From JBPOHE01 sp052035915 (GTDB taxonomy: Bacteria; Pseudomonadota; Gammaproteobacteria; Chromatiales; Chromatiaceae): 42,254 bases of DNA. The notes beneath the pieces are model-generated. The model ran no database searches and had not been told where the DNA came from. It saw only the letters and a list, made by a program, of their open reading frames with translations. The stretch covers positions 1-42,254 of the forward strand of contig JBPOHE010000139.1 in the NCBI GenBank assembly GCA_052035915.1. Direction: 5' to 3'. The first letter of the stretch is position 1. Each line of letters begins with the position of its first letter. Positions 1-7,400 of this stretch are shown here, piece by piece. Made by a program: the position numbers and the translations under genes.

Positions 1-308
1 CGAAACACGCTATTACATCGTCTCTTTCGACCAGGATGTGGCGCGCTTCGCCCAGGCGGTGCGTGGGCATTGGGGGATTGAGAACTCTCTGCACTGGGTT
101 CTGGATGTGACCTTCGGCGAGGACGACGGCCGCATACGCTCCGGTTATGGCGCCGAGAACTTCGCCGTCATCCGGCAGATCGCCCTCAATCTCCTGAAAT
201 GCGACCCCTCCAAGGGGAGCGTGAATAAGAAACTCTTACGGGCGGCCTGGAACGATGACTTCCGCGCTAAAGTCTTGTCTCGATTGTGAGGATTGCGCGT
301 TTGCCCTG
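1..308 (+). mobile_element. Right end of an ISAs1-family insertion sequence (partial)
   Basis: The window opens inside an ISAs1-like transposase gene. About 19 bp after its stop codon comes GATTGCGCGTTTGCCCTG (291-308). Its reverse complement begins CAGGG, as expected for the outer end of an ISAs1-family terminal inverted repeat, so I place the right boundary at 308. The left end lies outside the window, so neither the inverted-repeat match nor a target duplication can be confirmed. The element ends about 80 bp before coq7. Confidence 0.6.
2..289 (+). CDS. ISAs1-family transposase, C-terminal fragment
   Basis: The reading frame is open from base 2, so the gene begins before the window. The visible 95 residues are the typical C-terminal part of ISAs1-family DDE transposases: the segment around VRGHWGIENSLHWVLD contains the last catalytic glutamate in the helix IENSLHW, followed by the family block FGEDDGRIRSG and NFAVIRQIALNLLK. 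The protein would cut and join the ends of its own element. No frameshift or stop is seen in the part present, so the 3' end is intact; whether the whole gene is active cannot be judged. The apparent GTG start at 38 is internal and not a true start. Confidence 0.85.
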   Translation, partial: ETRYYIVSFDQDVARFAQAVRGHWGIENSLHWVLDVTFGEDDGRIRSGYGAENFAVIRQIALNLLKCDPSKGSVNKKLLRAAWNDDFRAKVLSRL

Positions 309-390
309 ACCCGGCCCGGGGCCCGCATGACGTCTCTCCGGGGCTCCACTAGAATGGAGTCATCCCTGTTCAAAACTTGGTGGTAGCCAG

Positions 391-1029
391 ATGCGTAACT
401 ATTCCCCATTGGACGATGTCCTGCTGGCCTTCGATCAGGGTCTGCGGACCTTGCTCGGGCGACCGGCGGTGACCGAACGCCCGAATCCGGCGGCCCAGAT
501 CGGCGAAGAGGAGATGTCCGCCGAGGAACGGGAACTCAGCGGCCGCTTGATGCGGATCAACCATACCGGCGAGGTCTGCGCCCAGGCGCTCTATCAGGGG
601 CAGGCGCTGACCGCCAGGCAAAGCAAGGTGAGGCGCAGCCTGGAGCGGGCGGCGGCGGAGGAAAACGATCATCTGGACTGGTGCGAGCGCCGCTTGGATG
701 AGTTGGGTGGTCGCAAGAGTTATCTCAATCCGCTCTGGTATGCCGGAGCCTTGGGCATCGGGGCGGTCGCCGGACTGGCCGGCGACAGGTGGAGCCTGGG
801 GTTTGTCGCCGAGACCGAACATCAGGTCGGCAAGCATCTCGACGGCCACATGCAACGCCTGCCGATTCGAGACGAAAAGAGTCAGGCGATCCTCAAGCAG
901 ATGAAGGTGGACGAACTCCGTCATGCCACGGTGGCGCTGGAATCCGGCGGCGTTCCCCTGCCCATGCCGATCAAGCTGGCGATGCAGTTGGCGTCCAAGG
1001 TGATGACCAACTCGGTTTATTGGCTCTAA
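391..1029 (+). CDS. coq7: 2-polyprenyl-3-methyl-6-methoxy-1,4-benzoquinol hydroxylase (Coq7)
   Basis: This is a 212-residue Coq7/Cat5 diiron monooxygenase, which carries out the O2-dependent C5/C6 hydroxylation of the benzoquinol ring in ubiquinone synthesis at the inner face of the membrane. The metal ligands can be seen in order: E61 in HTGEVCAQALYQGQ, the E-x-x-H pair in EENDHLDW (E91, H94), the glutamate of ETEHQVGKHLDGH, and the E-x-x-H of KVDELRHA. Length is normal for bacterial Coq7. The ATG at 391 follows GGTGGTAG. It lies upstream of crp and osmC, as in many gammaproteobacteria, though here a pqaA-like gene intervenes. The organism therefore makes ubiquinone by an oxygen-dependent route. 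Confidence 0.93.
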   Translation: MRNYSPLDDVLLAFDQGLRTLLGRPAVTERPNPAAQIGEEEMSAEERELSGRLMRINHTGEVCAQALYQGQALTARQSKVRRSLERAAAEENDHLDWCERRLDELGGRKSYLNPLWYAGALGIGAVAGLAGDRWSLGFVAETEHQVGKHLDGHMQRLPIRDEKSQAILKQMKVDELRHATVALESGGVPLPMPIKLAMQLASKVMTNSVYWL

Positions 1030-1201
1030 AGGGAAATACTTCCGCCCCTGCCGCACCTTTGGGATCGAGCGGGGTCTAACCCGCCGTTGATCCCCCGCTG
1101 ACTCCGGCTGTCTGTGTGGAGCCGCAAGGCGATGGGATCGGGTCCTGTGAAGGGGGCGTTGTGCGGCCAGGTCAGGCCGATCGGCGATGGGGAGAACCAA
1201 G

Positions 1202-3487
1202 ATGCGTAAATGGCTGGCGGGGGTTATCTATTTGTTTTGGGTCTTGGCGGCCTGGGGTGGCGAGCCCACGGCCCTCGACCGCTATGTGGCCAAGGCGGAC
1301 CCGAATTACAGTTTCACCTACTATCACACGCAAAGTACGAACTTCTACAAGAGCTACTTTTTGCGCATGGTCTCCCAGCAGTGGCGCCACCCGGAGGAGG
1401 TAGACCGCACCCTGTGGGAGCACGATGTCATCATCACCGTCCCGGCCACGCCTTTCACCGCCCTCAATCACACCGCCCTGGTGTTGATCGACGGCGGTTC
1501 CAATGGCGGCACGCCGCCGGACGAGACCGAGGACCTGATGAGCAGTATCGCTATCGCCATCAATTCCCCAGTAGCCATCATCCGCCAGATTCCCAATCAG
1601 CCCTTGAACTTTGCCGATGAGGTCGACAACCCGCGCCGGGAGGATGAGATCCTGGCCTACAGCATGGACAAGTATCTGGATACCGGGGATGAGGAATGGC
1701 CGGTGCATCTGGCGATGACCAAGGCGGCGGTGCGGGGGCTGGATACGATTCAAAGCTTTCTGTCCGGCAAGTCGGTCCGCGTCGATGACTTTATCGTCCT
1801 CGGCGGTTCCAAGCGCGGCTGGACCACCTGGCTGACGGCGGCGGTGGACCCGCGCATCAAGGCCATCGCCCCGGTGTCCATCGACATGCTGAATCTGGGC
1901 CGGCAGTTTGTTCATCAATGGGAGGCCTACGGTTTCTATTCCTCCGCCGTGGAGGATTACGTGGCCTTCGATCTTCCCTGCCGGATGCAGTCGGTCGAGG
2001 GGCAGAAGTTGCTGTCCATCATCGATCCCTACGCCTATCGGGATCGCTACACCATGCCCAAGCTCATCGTCAACTCGGCGGGCGACCAGTTCTTCCTGCC
2101 GGATTCCTCGCGGTTTTATTTCGCCGACCTGCCGGAACCCAAACTCCTGCGCTATACCCCGAATACCGATCACTCCCAGGGCGACGACCCGGTGGAGCTG
2201 GGCGTTGCGGCCTTGCTCTGGGTGGACGATATCAATAACGGGCAGGAGAGCCCGAAATATACCTGGACTTTCGAGCCGGACGGCTCGATCCGGGTGCAGA
2301 TCATCAAGAACCACCCCGAGCATGTCTATCTCTGGCAGGCGACCAATCCTGACGCTCGGGACTTTCGTCTGGAGACCATCGGCGAGGCTTGGACCAAGAA
2401 ATCCCTCTCCGATAGCGGCGGCGGTGTCTACATAGGCAAGGTCGATCCGCCGGCCCAGGGGTTTACCGCCTACATGATCGAGCTGGTGTACGATGAGCGG
2501 GTCCTCGGCGGCCTCATCAAGGCCAACCAGGCCTACACCACCGACGTGCGGGTGACCCCGGACGTCCTGCCCTTTGCTGGCACCTCCTGCCCCGCCACCA
2601 CCCAGGGCTATCTGGACAATCCCCAGCCCGGTTCCTATCAGAGCGGTATCGCGGTGATCTCGGGCTGGGTCTGCGCGGCCCAGCATGTGGATGTCCAATT
2701 CGACGGCGGCCAGATCCTGCGCACCGGTTACGGCACCCAGCGGCTGGATACCCAGGGCATCTGCGGCGACGGCAACAACGGCTTCGGTCTGCTCTACAAC
2801 ATGAATAAGCTGGGAGACGGCGAGCACAGCCTGCGCCTGCTGGCGGATGGCTATCAGGTGGCGGCGGCCAGGTTCAATGTCAGTACCCTTGGCGGCGAAT
2901 TTCTCCGGGGTGTGAGTGGGGACTATCTGCTGCAAGACTTCCCCGGTGTCGGCGAAAGCGTGAACGTCCGCTGGCAGGAGGCGCAGCAGAATTTCGCCAT
3001 CTCGGGCGCCCATCTCATCCAGCCCGCGCCTGCGCCCCAGAATCCTCCCGCCCTGGCGCCACTGGCTCAGGCGACCACCCAGGGCTATCTGGAAAATCCC
3101 CAGCCGGATTCTTTCCAGAGCGGCATCGCTGTGATCTCAGGTTGGGCCTGCGACGCGGATCTGGTGGAGATCGAGTTCGATGGCGCCACCCAGGTGACCG
3201 CGGCTTACGGCACCTATCGCGGCGATACCGAGGAGATCTGCGGCGACACCGATAACGGTTTTGGTCTGCTCTACAACTTCAACAAGCTCGGCGACGGCGT
3301 TCACAGCCTCCGTGTCCTGGCGGACAACAAGGAACTGGGACGGGCCAACTTCACCCTGACCACCTTGGGCGGCGATTTTCTCTCCGGAGTGACCGGGAGT
3401 TACCCGATCCAGGATTTCCCCTTCCCTGGCGAAAACATCATCCTCGAATGGCAGGAGGCGCAGCAGAATTTCGCCATCCGCCGTTGA
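1202..3487 (+). CDS. Secreted PhoPQ-activated pathogenicity-related (PqaA-like) protein with two C-terminal repeats
   Basis: I take the ATG at 1202 (761 aa), which follows GGGGAGAA and starts a clean signal peptide, MRKWLAGVIYLFWVLAAWGG. Residues about 20-440 match the PhoPQ-activated pathogenicity-related family (PF10142), an alpha/beta-hydrolase-like fold: a nucleophile-elbow-like GGSKRGW (S203), NSAGDQFF and NTDHS supply a plausible Ser-Asp-His set. The physiological substrate of this family is not known. From about residue 465 there are two similar units of roughly 130-150 residues, each beginning TTQGYL, containing GIAVISGW and NGFGLLYN, and ending WQEAQQNFAI. The repeats are absent from classical PqaA and resemble repeats often found at the end of gammaproteobacterial exported proteins; cysteines in each unit could form disulfides. 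Confidence 0.85.
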   Translation: MRKWLAGVIYLFWVLAAWGGEPTALDRYVAKADPNYSFTYYHTQSTNFYKSYFLRMVSQQWRHPEEVDRTLWEHDVIITVPATPFTALNHTALVLIDGGSNGGTPPDETEDLMSSIAIAINSPVAIIRQIPNQPLNFADEVDNPRREDEILAYSMDKYLDTGDEEWPVHLAMTKAAVRGLDTIQSFLSGKSVRVDDFIVLGGSKRGWTTWLTAAVDPRIKAIAPVSIDMLNLGRQFVHQWEAYGFYSSAVEDYVAFDLPCRMQSVEGQKLLSIIDPYAYRDRYTMPKLIVNSAGDQFFLPDSSRFYFADLPEPKLLRYTPNTDHSQGDDPVELGVAALLWVDDINNGQESPKYTWTFEPDGSIRVQIIKNHPEHVYLWQATNPDARDFRLETIGEAWTKKSLSDSGGGVYIGKVDPPAQGFTAYMIELVYDERVLGGLIKANQAYTTDVRVTPDVLPFAGTSCPATTQGYLDNPQPGSYQSGIAVISGWVCAAQHVDVQFDGGQILRTGYGTQRLDTQGICGDGNNGFGLLYNMNKLGDGEHSLRLLADGYQVAAARFNVSTLGGEFLRGVSGDYLLQDFPGVGESVNVRWQEAQQNFAISGAHLIQPAPAPQNPPALAPLAQATTQGYLENPQPDSFQSGIAVISGWACDADLVEIEFDGATQVTAAYGTYRGDTEEICGDTDNGFGLLYNFNKLGDGVHSLRVLADNKELGRANFTLTTLGGDFLSGVTGSYPIQDFPFPGENIILEWQEAQQNFAIRR

Positions 3488-3507
3488 AATCCGCAGGCTG
3501 AAGATGA

Positions 3508-3528
3508 GGGACCCGCTCAGCGGGTCCC
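3508..3528. terminator. Palindromic hairpin between the convergent pqaA-like gene and crp
   Basis: GGGACCCGCT and AGCGGGTCCC face each other around one central base, giving a strong stem that overlaps the crp stop codon. It sits 20 bp after the stop of the convergent upstream gene. No long U-tract follows on either strand, so termination is inferred from position and stem strength. Confidence 0.45.
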
Positions 3529-4170
3529 GAACACCACTATGGTCTTGCCGCGGACGAAGACCAATCCCTGCTCTTCCAGGCTCTTCAACACCCGCCCCGC
3601 CATCTCCCGGGAGCAGCCGACGATGCGTCCCAGTTCCTGACGGGTCACGCGGATCTGCATGCCGTCCGGATGGGTCATAGCGTCCGGTTGCTTGCAAAGA
3701 TCCAACAGGGCGCGGGCGATGCGGCCGGTGACGTCGAGAAAGGCGAGGTGACCGACCTTGCGGCTGGTATTGAGCAGCCGTTGGGAGAGCTGGCGGCCGA
3801 AGGCGTAGAGGATGTCCTTGGTGTAGTCCTTGAGTTCGGTATCGAACAGATGCTCCAAGCGACTGTAGCTGATCTCCGCCATCTGGCAGGGGGTGCGGGT
3901 GCGCACCATGACGCTACGGGTGGGTTCGGGCGTGAATAACCCCATCTCGCCGACGAACTCACCTTTGTTGAGATAGGTGAGCACCACCTCGCGGCCTTCT
4001 TCATCTTCGATCAGCACCGCCACCGAGCCCTCGATGATATAGAAGAGCACATCCGCCGGATCACCGGTACGGACTACATCGGTTCGGTTGGGATAGAACT
4101 TACGATGGCAATGGCCGAGGAGCTGTTGCAGATAGGGGGGATACTTGGGGGGTGGCCTGGTGATGGTCAT
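3517..4170 (-). CDS. crp: cAMP receptor protein (Crp/Vfr)
   Basis: This is a 217-residue Crp, close in length to the 210 residues of E. coli Crp. The N-terminal cyclic-nucleotide domain has GEFVGEMGLF followed by TRS, the phosphate-binding cassette that holds cAMP. The C-terminal part is very close to E. coli Crp (AFLDVTGRIA, KQPDAMTHPDGMQI, GKTIVVFGTR). The recognition helix CSREMAGRVLK keeps the Arg, Glu and Arg that read TGTGA half-sites, so the DNA specificity is probably that of Crp/Vfr. It is divergent from an osmC gene, the same arrangement as crp-yhfA in E. coli. The gene ends in a strong hairpin. Confidence 0.93.
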   Translation of the reverse strand: MTITRPPPKYPPYLQQLLGHCHRKFYPNRTDVVRTGDPADVLFYIIEGSVAVLIEDEEGREVVLTYLNKGEFVGEMGLFTPEPTRSVMVRTRTPCQMAEISYSRLEHLFDTELKDYTKDILYAFGRQLSQRLLNTSRKVGHLAFLDVTGRIARALLDLCKQPDAMTHPDGMQIRVTRQELGRIVGCSREMAGRVLKSLEEQGLVFVRGKTIVVFGTR

Positions 4171-4306
4171 TACTGGGGGTAAATTCCTGGAATCGATGGT
4201 TATTGGAGAATAATACTCAGGTAGATTCTAGCAAGCTCCTGGGTAATGTCGAACTATGTTAGGCTGAGGACATGGCGATGGGTTGGCAACGAAACGGGTA
4301 CAGGTG

Positions 4307-4723
4307 ATGAAGGCGCGAGTGAAACTGTTGGAAGGGTTCGTCATGGTCGGGGAATCGGAAAGCGGTCATGCCGTGGTCATGGATGGACCACCCGAGCATG
4401 GCGGCCGCAACCTGGGCATCCGTCCCATGGAGTTGGTATTGATCGGCATGGGCGGCTGCACCCAGTTCGACGTGCTGCACATCCTCCGCAAGGCCAGACA
4501 GGAAGTTACGGATTGCACGATCGAACTGGAAGCCGAACGGGCCGGCGAGGACCCCAAGGTGTTTACCCGCATCCATGTGCATTACCTCGTTTCCGGCCGC
4601 CAGTTGAATCCCCAGCAGGTCGAGCGGGCGATCCGCCTCAGTGCGGAGAAGTATTGTTCCGCCTCGATCATGCTCGGAGCCACGGCCAAGATCAGCCATG
4701 ACTATGAAATTCGCGATCTCTGA
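4307..4723 (+). CDS. OsmC family protein (YhfA type)
   Basis: The family start MKARVK fixes the ATG at 4307 (138 aa); the frame is open further upstream to a TTG at 4283, which I do not favour. OsmC/Ohr proteins are dimeric thiol peroxidases with a Cys pair: here one Cys in GMGGCTQFDV and one in KYCSAS. The motif GRNLGIRPMELVL precedes the first. The YhfA subgroup has no firmly established substrate. Its position divergent from crp matches yhfA in E. coli. The stop lies 26 bp inside the following DUF885 gene, so the two are probably co-transcribed and translationally coupled. Confidence 0.88.
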   Translation: MKARVKLLEGFVMVGESESGHAVVMDGPPEHGGRNLGIRPMELVLIGMGGCTQFDVLHILRKARQEVTDCTIELEAERAGEDPKVFTRIHVHYLVSGRQLNPQQVERAIRLSAEKYCSASIMLGATAKISHDYEIRDL

Positions 4724-6314
4724 GGCCGGCGCCTTCGATGCCCTGATCGATGAATTCTATCGGGTCTGGTTGCGTTACCATCCGGATCTGAGCCTCCATC
4801 TCGGTATCGAGGACTACGCCGGACTCCTGCCGGCCATCGACGAGGACGATGTCGGCGCGCTCCTGTCTTGGCTGGAGTCCTTTCTTGTCGCCTTGGAAGA
4901 GCTGGATTTCGCCTCCCTGGACGAGGATCGCCAGCTCGATTGGCAAGTCGCCTGCGGGGCCGTTCAGACCGAGCATTACGAATGGCTGGAACACGATTGG
5001 CGGCGGCGGGACCCGGGCCGTTTTCTGCCTCTGCCCTTGATTCGACAGTTGTCGCTCCGCACCGATAGCGCCAGCGAGCATGCCCTGAGCGAGTTGCTGC
5101 ATTGGCTCCCCGAGCATCTCCGCCACGCCCGGACCCTGCTGGCCCAGGTCCCTGAACTGGTGTCTCGCTTGGCCCTGGCTGCGGCTTTGGAGCAAGCGCA
5201 GATTGGGGAGTCTTTTCTTCGCCAGCTTGGCACCATTCCCCGTCAGGACCGTCCCCCGAGCTTCAAATCCCGCCATCAACGCCTCTGTGCCACCGCTGAG
5301 GAAGCCGTGAAAAGCTATCGGGATTTCCTCAGCCGGGAGCTGGCCCCCCAGGCCTCGGGTACCACCGGCGTGGGCGAGGCCTGTTACCGGCGGCGGTGGA
5401 CGCGCCAACAGCAACTCCCCTTCGATCCCGGCAAACTGGCCGGCTGGCTTGAGGCACAGCGAGGTTCGGCGGAACAAAGACCTCAGCCCCATGGCGGACG
5501 GACGGAGCCGAAACCGGGGTTTCCCGCTACCGAGGCCTTTGTTGTGGAAGGCGAGCAGCTCGGCCTCGCCAACGCCATCTGCCAGCGTCTGCGCCAGGGG
5601 ATTCTGGAGGCGGATCTCTATTCCCTGCCCGATCGTTCCCTGGGGTTCAGACTGGGGTTTCTCGGTCCACCCCCACTAGCGGCGGAGCGATGCTATTGGG
5701 CGCCGAAACCGCCTACTGAAGCCGCCATCCTTTTTCTCCCTCAGGAAGGCTCCGGGGCGGACGACTTGTTCCGACTCTTGCTGGATACGGGCTGGACCGG
5801 CACCCATCTGCTGGTGAATGCCGTGGAAGAGGCCGGCAGGAGCCTGCCCAGGCGGGCCCATGTCCCCCCGGGATTGATGGATGGCTGGCGACTCTATCTG
5901 CGGCGTCTGTTGTGGCAGGCGGGGGTGTTTGCGGAGGGGAGGGAAGCCGATCTGGTCCTGGAGGAGGATCTGGCCGCCAGGGTCGAAGCCTGGGTGGATC
6001 TGGGCCTGCATAGCGGACAGCTCTGTTATCGCGCCGCCATCGAGGTGCTGTGCGGCAAGCTGGGCTGGGAGCGACCACGGGCCGATCGCCGGCTGACGGC
6101 GATCCTCGCCGAGCCCACCCGGGCCGCGGCCACCCTGGTCACCGCTGACCTGATCCAGCACGGGGCCGAGGAGCTGGTGTCCACCGGGATACTCAGCGCC
6201 CGTCGCTATCATGATGATCTGTTGCAACAGGGGCCGATCGCCCTGCCGCTCGCCCTGAGGCGGATCTACGGCGAGGAGACCTGGGGCAACATTTTCGGGA
6301 GGCTCGAATATTGA
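4698..6314 (+). CDS. DUF885 family protein with degenerate metal-binding motif
   Basis: The start is the ATG at 4698 (538 aa), or the next ATG at 4704, overlapping osmC by 26 bp. The N-terminus FDALIDEFYRVWLRYHPD and the all-helical body are typical of DUF885, a family of predicted zinc peptidases usually near 550-600 aa. Active-type members carry a motif close to HExxPGHH followed by EGW. In the corresponding place this protein reads LDTGWTGTHL, then LMDGWRLY, so the first His, the Glu and one of the paired His are gone and EGW has become DGW. The fold is probably kept without peptidase activity. The last codons overlap the TTG start of the next gene. Confidence 0.75.
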   Translation: MTMKFAISEAGAFDALIDEFYRVWLRYHPDLSLHLGIEDYAGLLPAIDEDDVGALLSWLESFLVALEELDFASLDEDRQLDWQVACGAVQTEHYEWLEHDWRRRDPGRFLPLPLIRQLSLRTDSASEHALSELLHWLPEHLRHARTLLAQVPELVSRLALAAALEQAQIGESFLRQLGTIPRQDRPPSFKSRHQRLCATAEEAVKSYRDFLSRELAPQASGTTGVGEACYRRRWTRQQQLPFDPGKLAGWLEAQRGSAEQRPQPHGGRTEPKPGFPATEAFVVEGEQLGLANAICQRLRQGILEADLYSLPDRSLGFRLGFLGPPPLAAERCYWAPKPPTEAAILFLPQEGSGADDLFRLLLDTGWTGTHLLVNAVEEAGRSLPRRAHVPPGLMDGWRLYLRRLLWQAGVFAEGREADLVLEEDLAARVEAWVDLGLHSGQLCYRAAIEVLCGKLGWERPRADRRLTAILAEPTRAAATLVTADLIQHGAEELVSTGILSARRYHDDLLQQGPIALPLALRRIYGEETWGNIFGRLEY

Positions 6315-6727
6315 ATACTCCACCAGCCACCCTGGGTTTGCGCCATCTGGCCCTCTGCGTCCAGGAACTGGAAGCCTGCGAGCGCTTCTATGTCGACCGG
6401 CTTGGCATGCGGGTGGAGTGGCGGCCGGATGCCGACAATCTCTATCTGACCTCCGGCGTGGACAATCTCGCCTTGCATCGCCAGACCCGGGGCCAGCCTC
6501 GGGAGCCCCAGCGGCTGGATCATCTGGGGTTCCTTCTCGCCACCCCCGAGGCGGTGGATGACTGGTATCTCTATCTCCAGAAGCATGGGGTCAGGATGCG
6601 GAATCCGCCCCGGGATCATCGCGACGGGGCGCGGAGCTTTTACTGCTACGATCCCGATGGGACCCTGGTGCAGTTTATCCATCATCCTCCCTTGGCCGGT
6701 GTCGCGCTCCATCCCCCTCGGACCTGA
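6311..6727 (+). CDS. VOC family protein (glyoxalase/dioxygenase superfamily)
   Basis: This 138-residue protein has two beta-alpha-beta-beta-beta modules, as in the vicinal oxygen chelate superfamily. It begins LRHLALCVQELEACERFYVDRLGM, with a potential metal ligand H12; the second module has RLDHLGFLL and ends YDPDGTLVQFIHH. The usual metal-binding Glu near the end is Gln here, so metal content is uncertain. The TTG start at 6311 is supported by GGGAGG eight bases upstream and by overlap with the DUF885 stop. It is the last gene of the osmC-DUF885-VOC operon. Substrate cannot be predicted. Confidence 0.75.
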   Translation: MNTPPATLGLRHLALCVQELEACERFYVDRLGMRVEWRPDADNLYLTSGVDNLALHRQTRGQPREPQRLDHLGFLLATPEAVDDWYLYLQKHGVRMRNPPRDHRDGARSFYCYDPDGTLVQFIHHPPLAGVALHPPRT

Positions 6728-6826
6728 CCTCTCGCCAAGGGCGCCCAGCTTGGCCCTCCGGCGAAAATCGGCATAAAAAACCTCGGCTTTTATCCTCAAG
6801 GGGAAGGAATCTTTTGAGACCAATAC

Positions 6827-6855
6827 TTGACTATAATACTAGGAAAAGCTATAAA
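6827..6855 (+). promoter_or_regulatory. Near-consensus sigma70 promoter of the dsrC-like gene
   Basis: TTGACT (6827-6832) and TATAAA (6850-6855) are separated by exactly 17 bp. This is the strongest promoter match I see in the window and predicts constitutive high expression of the gene at 6936. An inverted repeat overlaps the -10 element (see the next entry). Confidence 0.75.
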
Positions 6856-6875
6856 ACCATCCCGACAGCTTTTCC
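6842..6875. promoter_or_regulatory. Inverted repeat over the -10 and transcript start of the dsrC-like gene
   Basis: GGAAAAGCT (6842-6850) and AGCTTTTCC (6867-6875) are perfect 9-bp arms around a 16-bp spacer. The left arm ends in the first base of the -10 box and the right arm lies just past the expected start site. It could be a repressor operator; because much of the left arm is upstream of +1 it is unlikely to act only as an RNA hairpin. Confidence 0.4.
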
Positions 6876-6935
6876 CCCTCAGCTTGTAATCCACCATCTT
6901 CCCTGAACCCTTGAAGCAGTAATGAGGTGATTTCT

Positions 6936-7229
6936 ATGCCATTACCCGAGCGCGACGGCGACGGATACCTGATCAACATGAACGATTGGACCCCGGAGAT
7001 CGGTCAGGCCATGGCCGATAACGACGGTATTTCCCTGGACGAGGTCAAGTGGAGTCATATCCTCAAGGCCCGGGATTACTATGCCGATCATGCCGTGGTA
7101 CCGCCGATCCGTAAGTTCGCCAAATATGTCGGCGAAGACCAGAAGGATATGTTCAAGACCTGGATGACCGGCCCAATGAAGCCCATCAGCAAATACGGTG
7201 GTTTGCCGAAGCCGACGGGCTGTGTCTGA
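6936..7229 (+). CDS. DsrC/TusE-family sulfur-relay protein with a single C-terminal cysteine
   Basis: The ATG at 6936 has AGGTGA six bases upstream, giving 97 residues (DsrC is about 105-115). The sequence has the family blocks GYLINMNDW, HWxxL-like WSHILKARDYY and the C-terminal arm GLPKPTGCV. In dissimilatory DsrC this arm carries two redox cysteines, the penultimate residue and one 11 positions earlier; here the earlier position is Ser (in ISKYGG). The protein can thus take persulfide sulfur on its one Cys, as TusE does, but cannot form the intramolecular disulfide or trisulfide of DsrC. It stands alone, far from any dsrAB in view, with its own strong promoter and terminator. It is probably one of the multiple DsrC paralogues of sulfur oxidisers. 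Confidence 0.82.
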   Translation: MPLPERDGDGYLINMNDWTPEIGQAMADNDGISLDEVKWSHILKARDYYADHAVVPPIRKFAKYVGEDQKDMFKTWMTGPMKPISKYGGLPKPTGCV

Positions 7230-7252
7230 CAGACGCTGGATATGAGAGGGGA

Positions 7253-7279
7253 GGGGCGGTTGATCCGCCCCTTTCTTTT
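7253..7279 (+). terminator. Rho-independent terminator of the dsrC-like gene
   Basis: GGGGCGG, a 5-nt loop (TTGAT) and CCGCCCC are followed directly by TTTCTTTT. It lies 24 bp after the stop codon. Confidence 0.85.
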
Positions 7280-7307
7280 CCGCGGGAGAAATGCGGGCCA
7301 ATTCCGG

Positions 7308-7321
7308 CATCATGTATGATG
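7308..7321. promoter_or_regulatory. Palindrome upstream of the restriction-modification operon
   Basis: CATCAT-GT-ATGATG is a perfect 14-bp palindrome about 80 bp before the methyltransferase start. It contains TATGAT, a possible -10 box. Such sites upstream of R-M operons are often bound by the methyltransferase or a controller protein. No controller gene is visible, and no good -35 box accompanies it. Confidence 0.3.
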
Positions 7322-7400
7322 TAAGGCTCTTGCCCGGCAGCGGGGCGATACTCCCCGAGACGGGCACCATCCAGTTCCAGAACCTGTTCGAGACCCAGGC

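Noticed and set aside
1172..3013. A 613-codon antisense frame opposite the PqaA-like gene
   Set aside because: The plus-strand gene has a signal peptide, motifs and Shine-Dalgarno sequence; the antisense product resembles no protein family.
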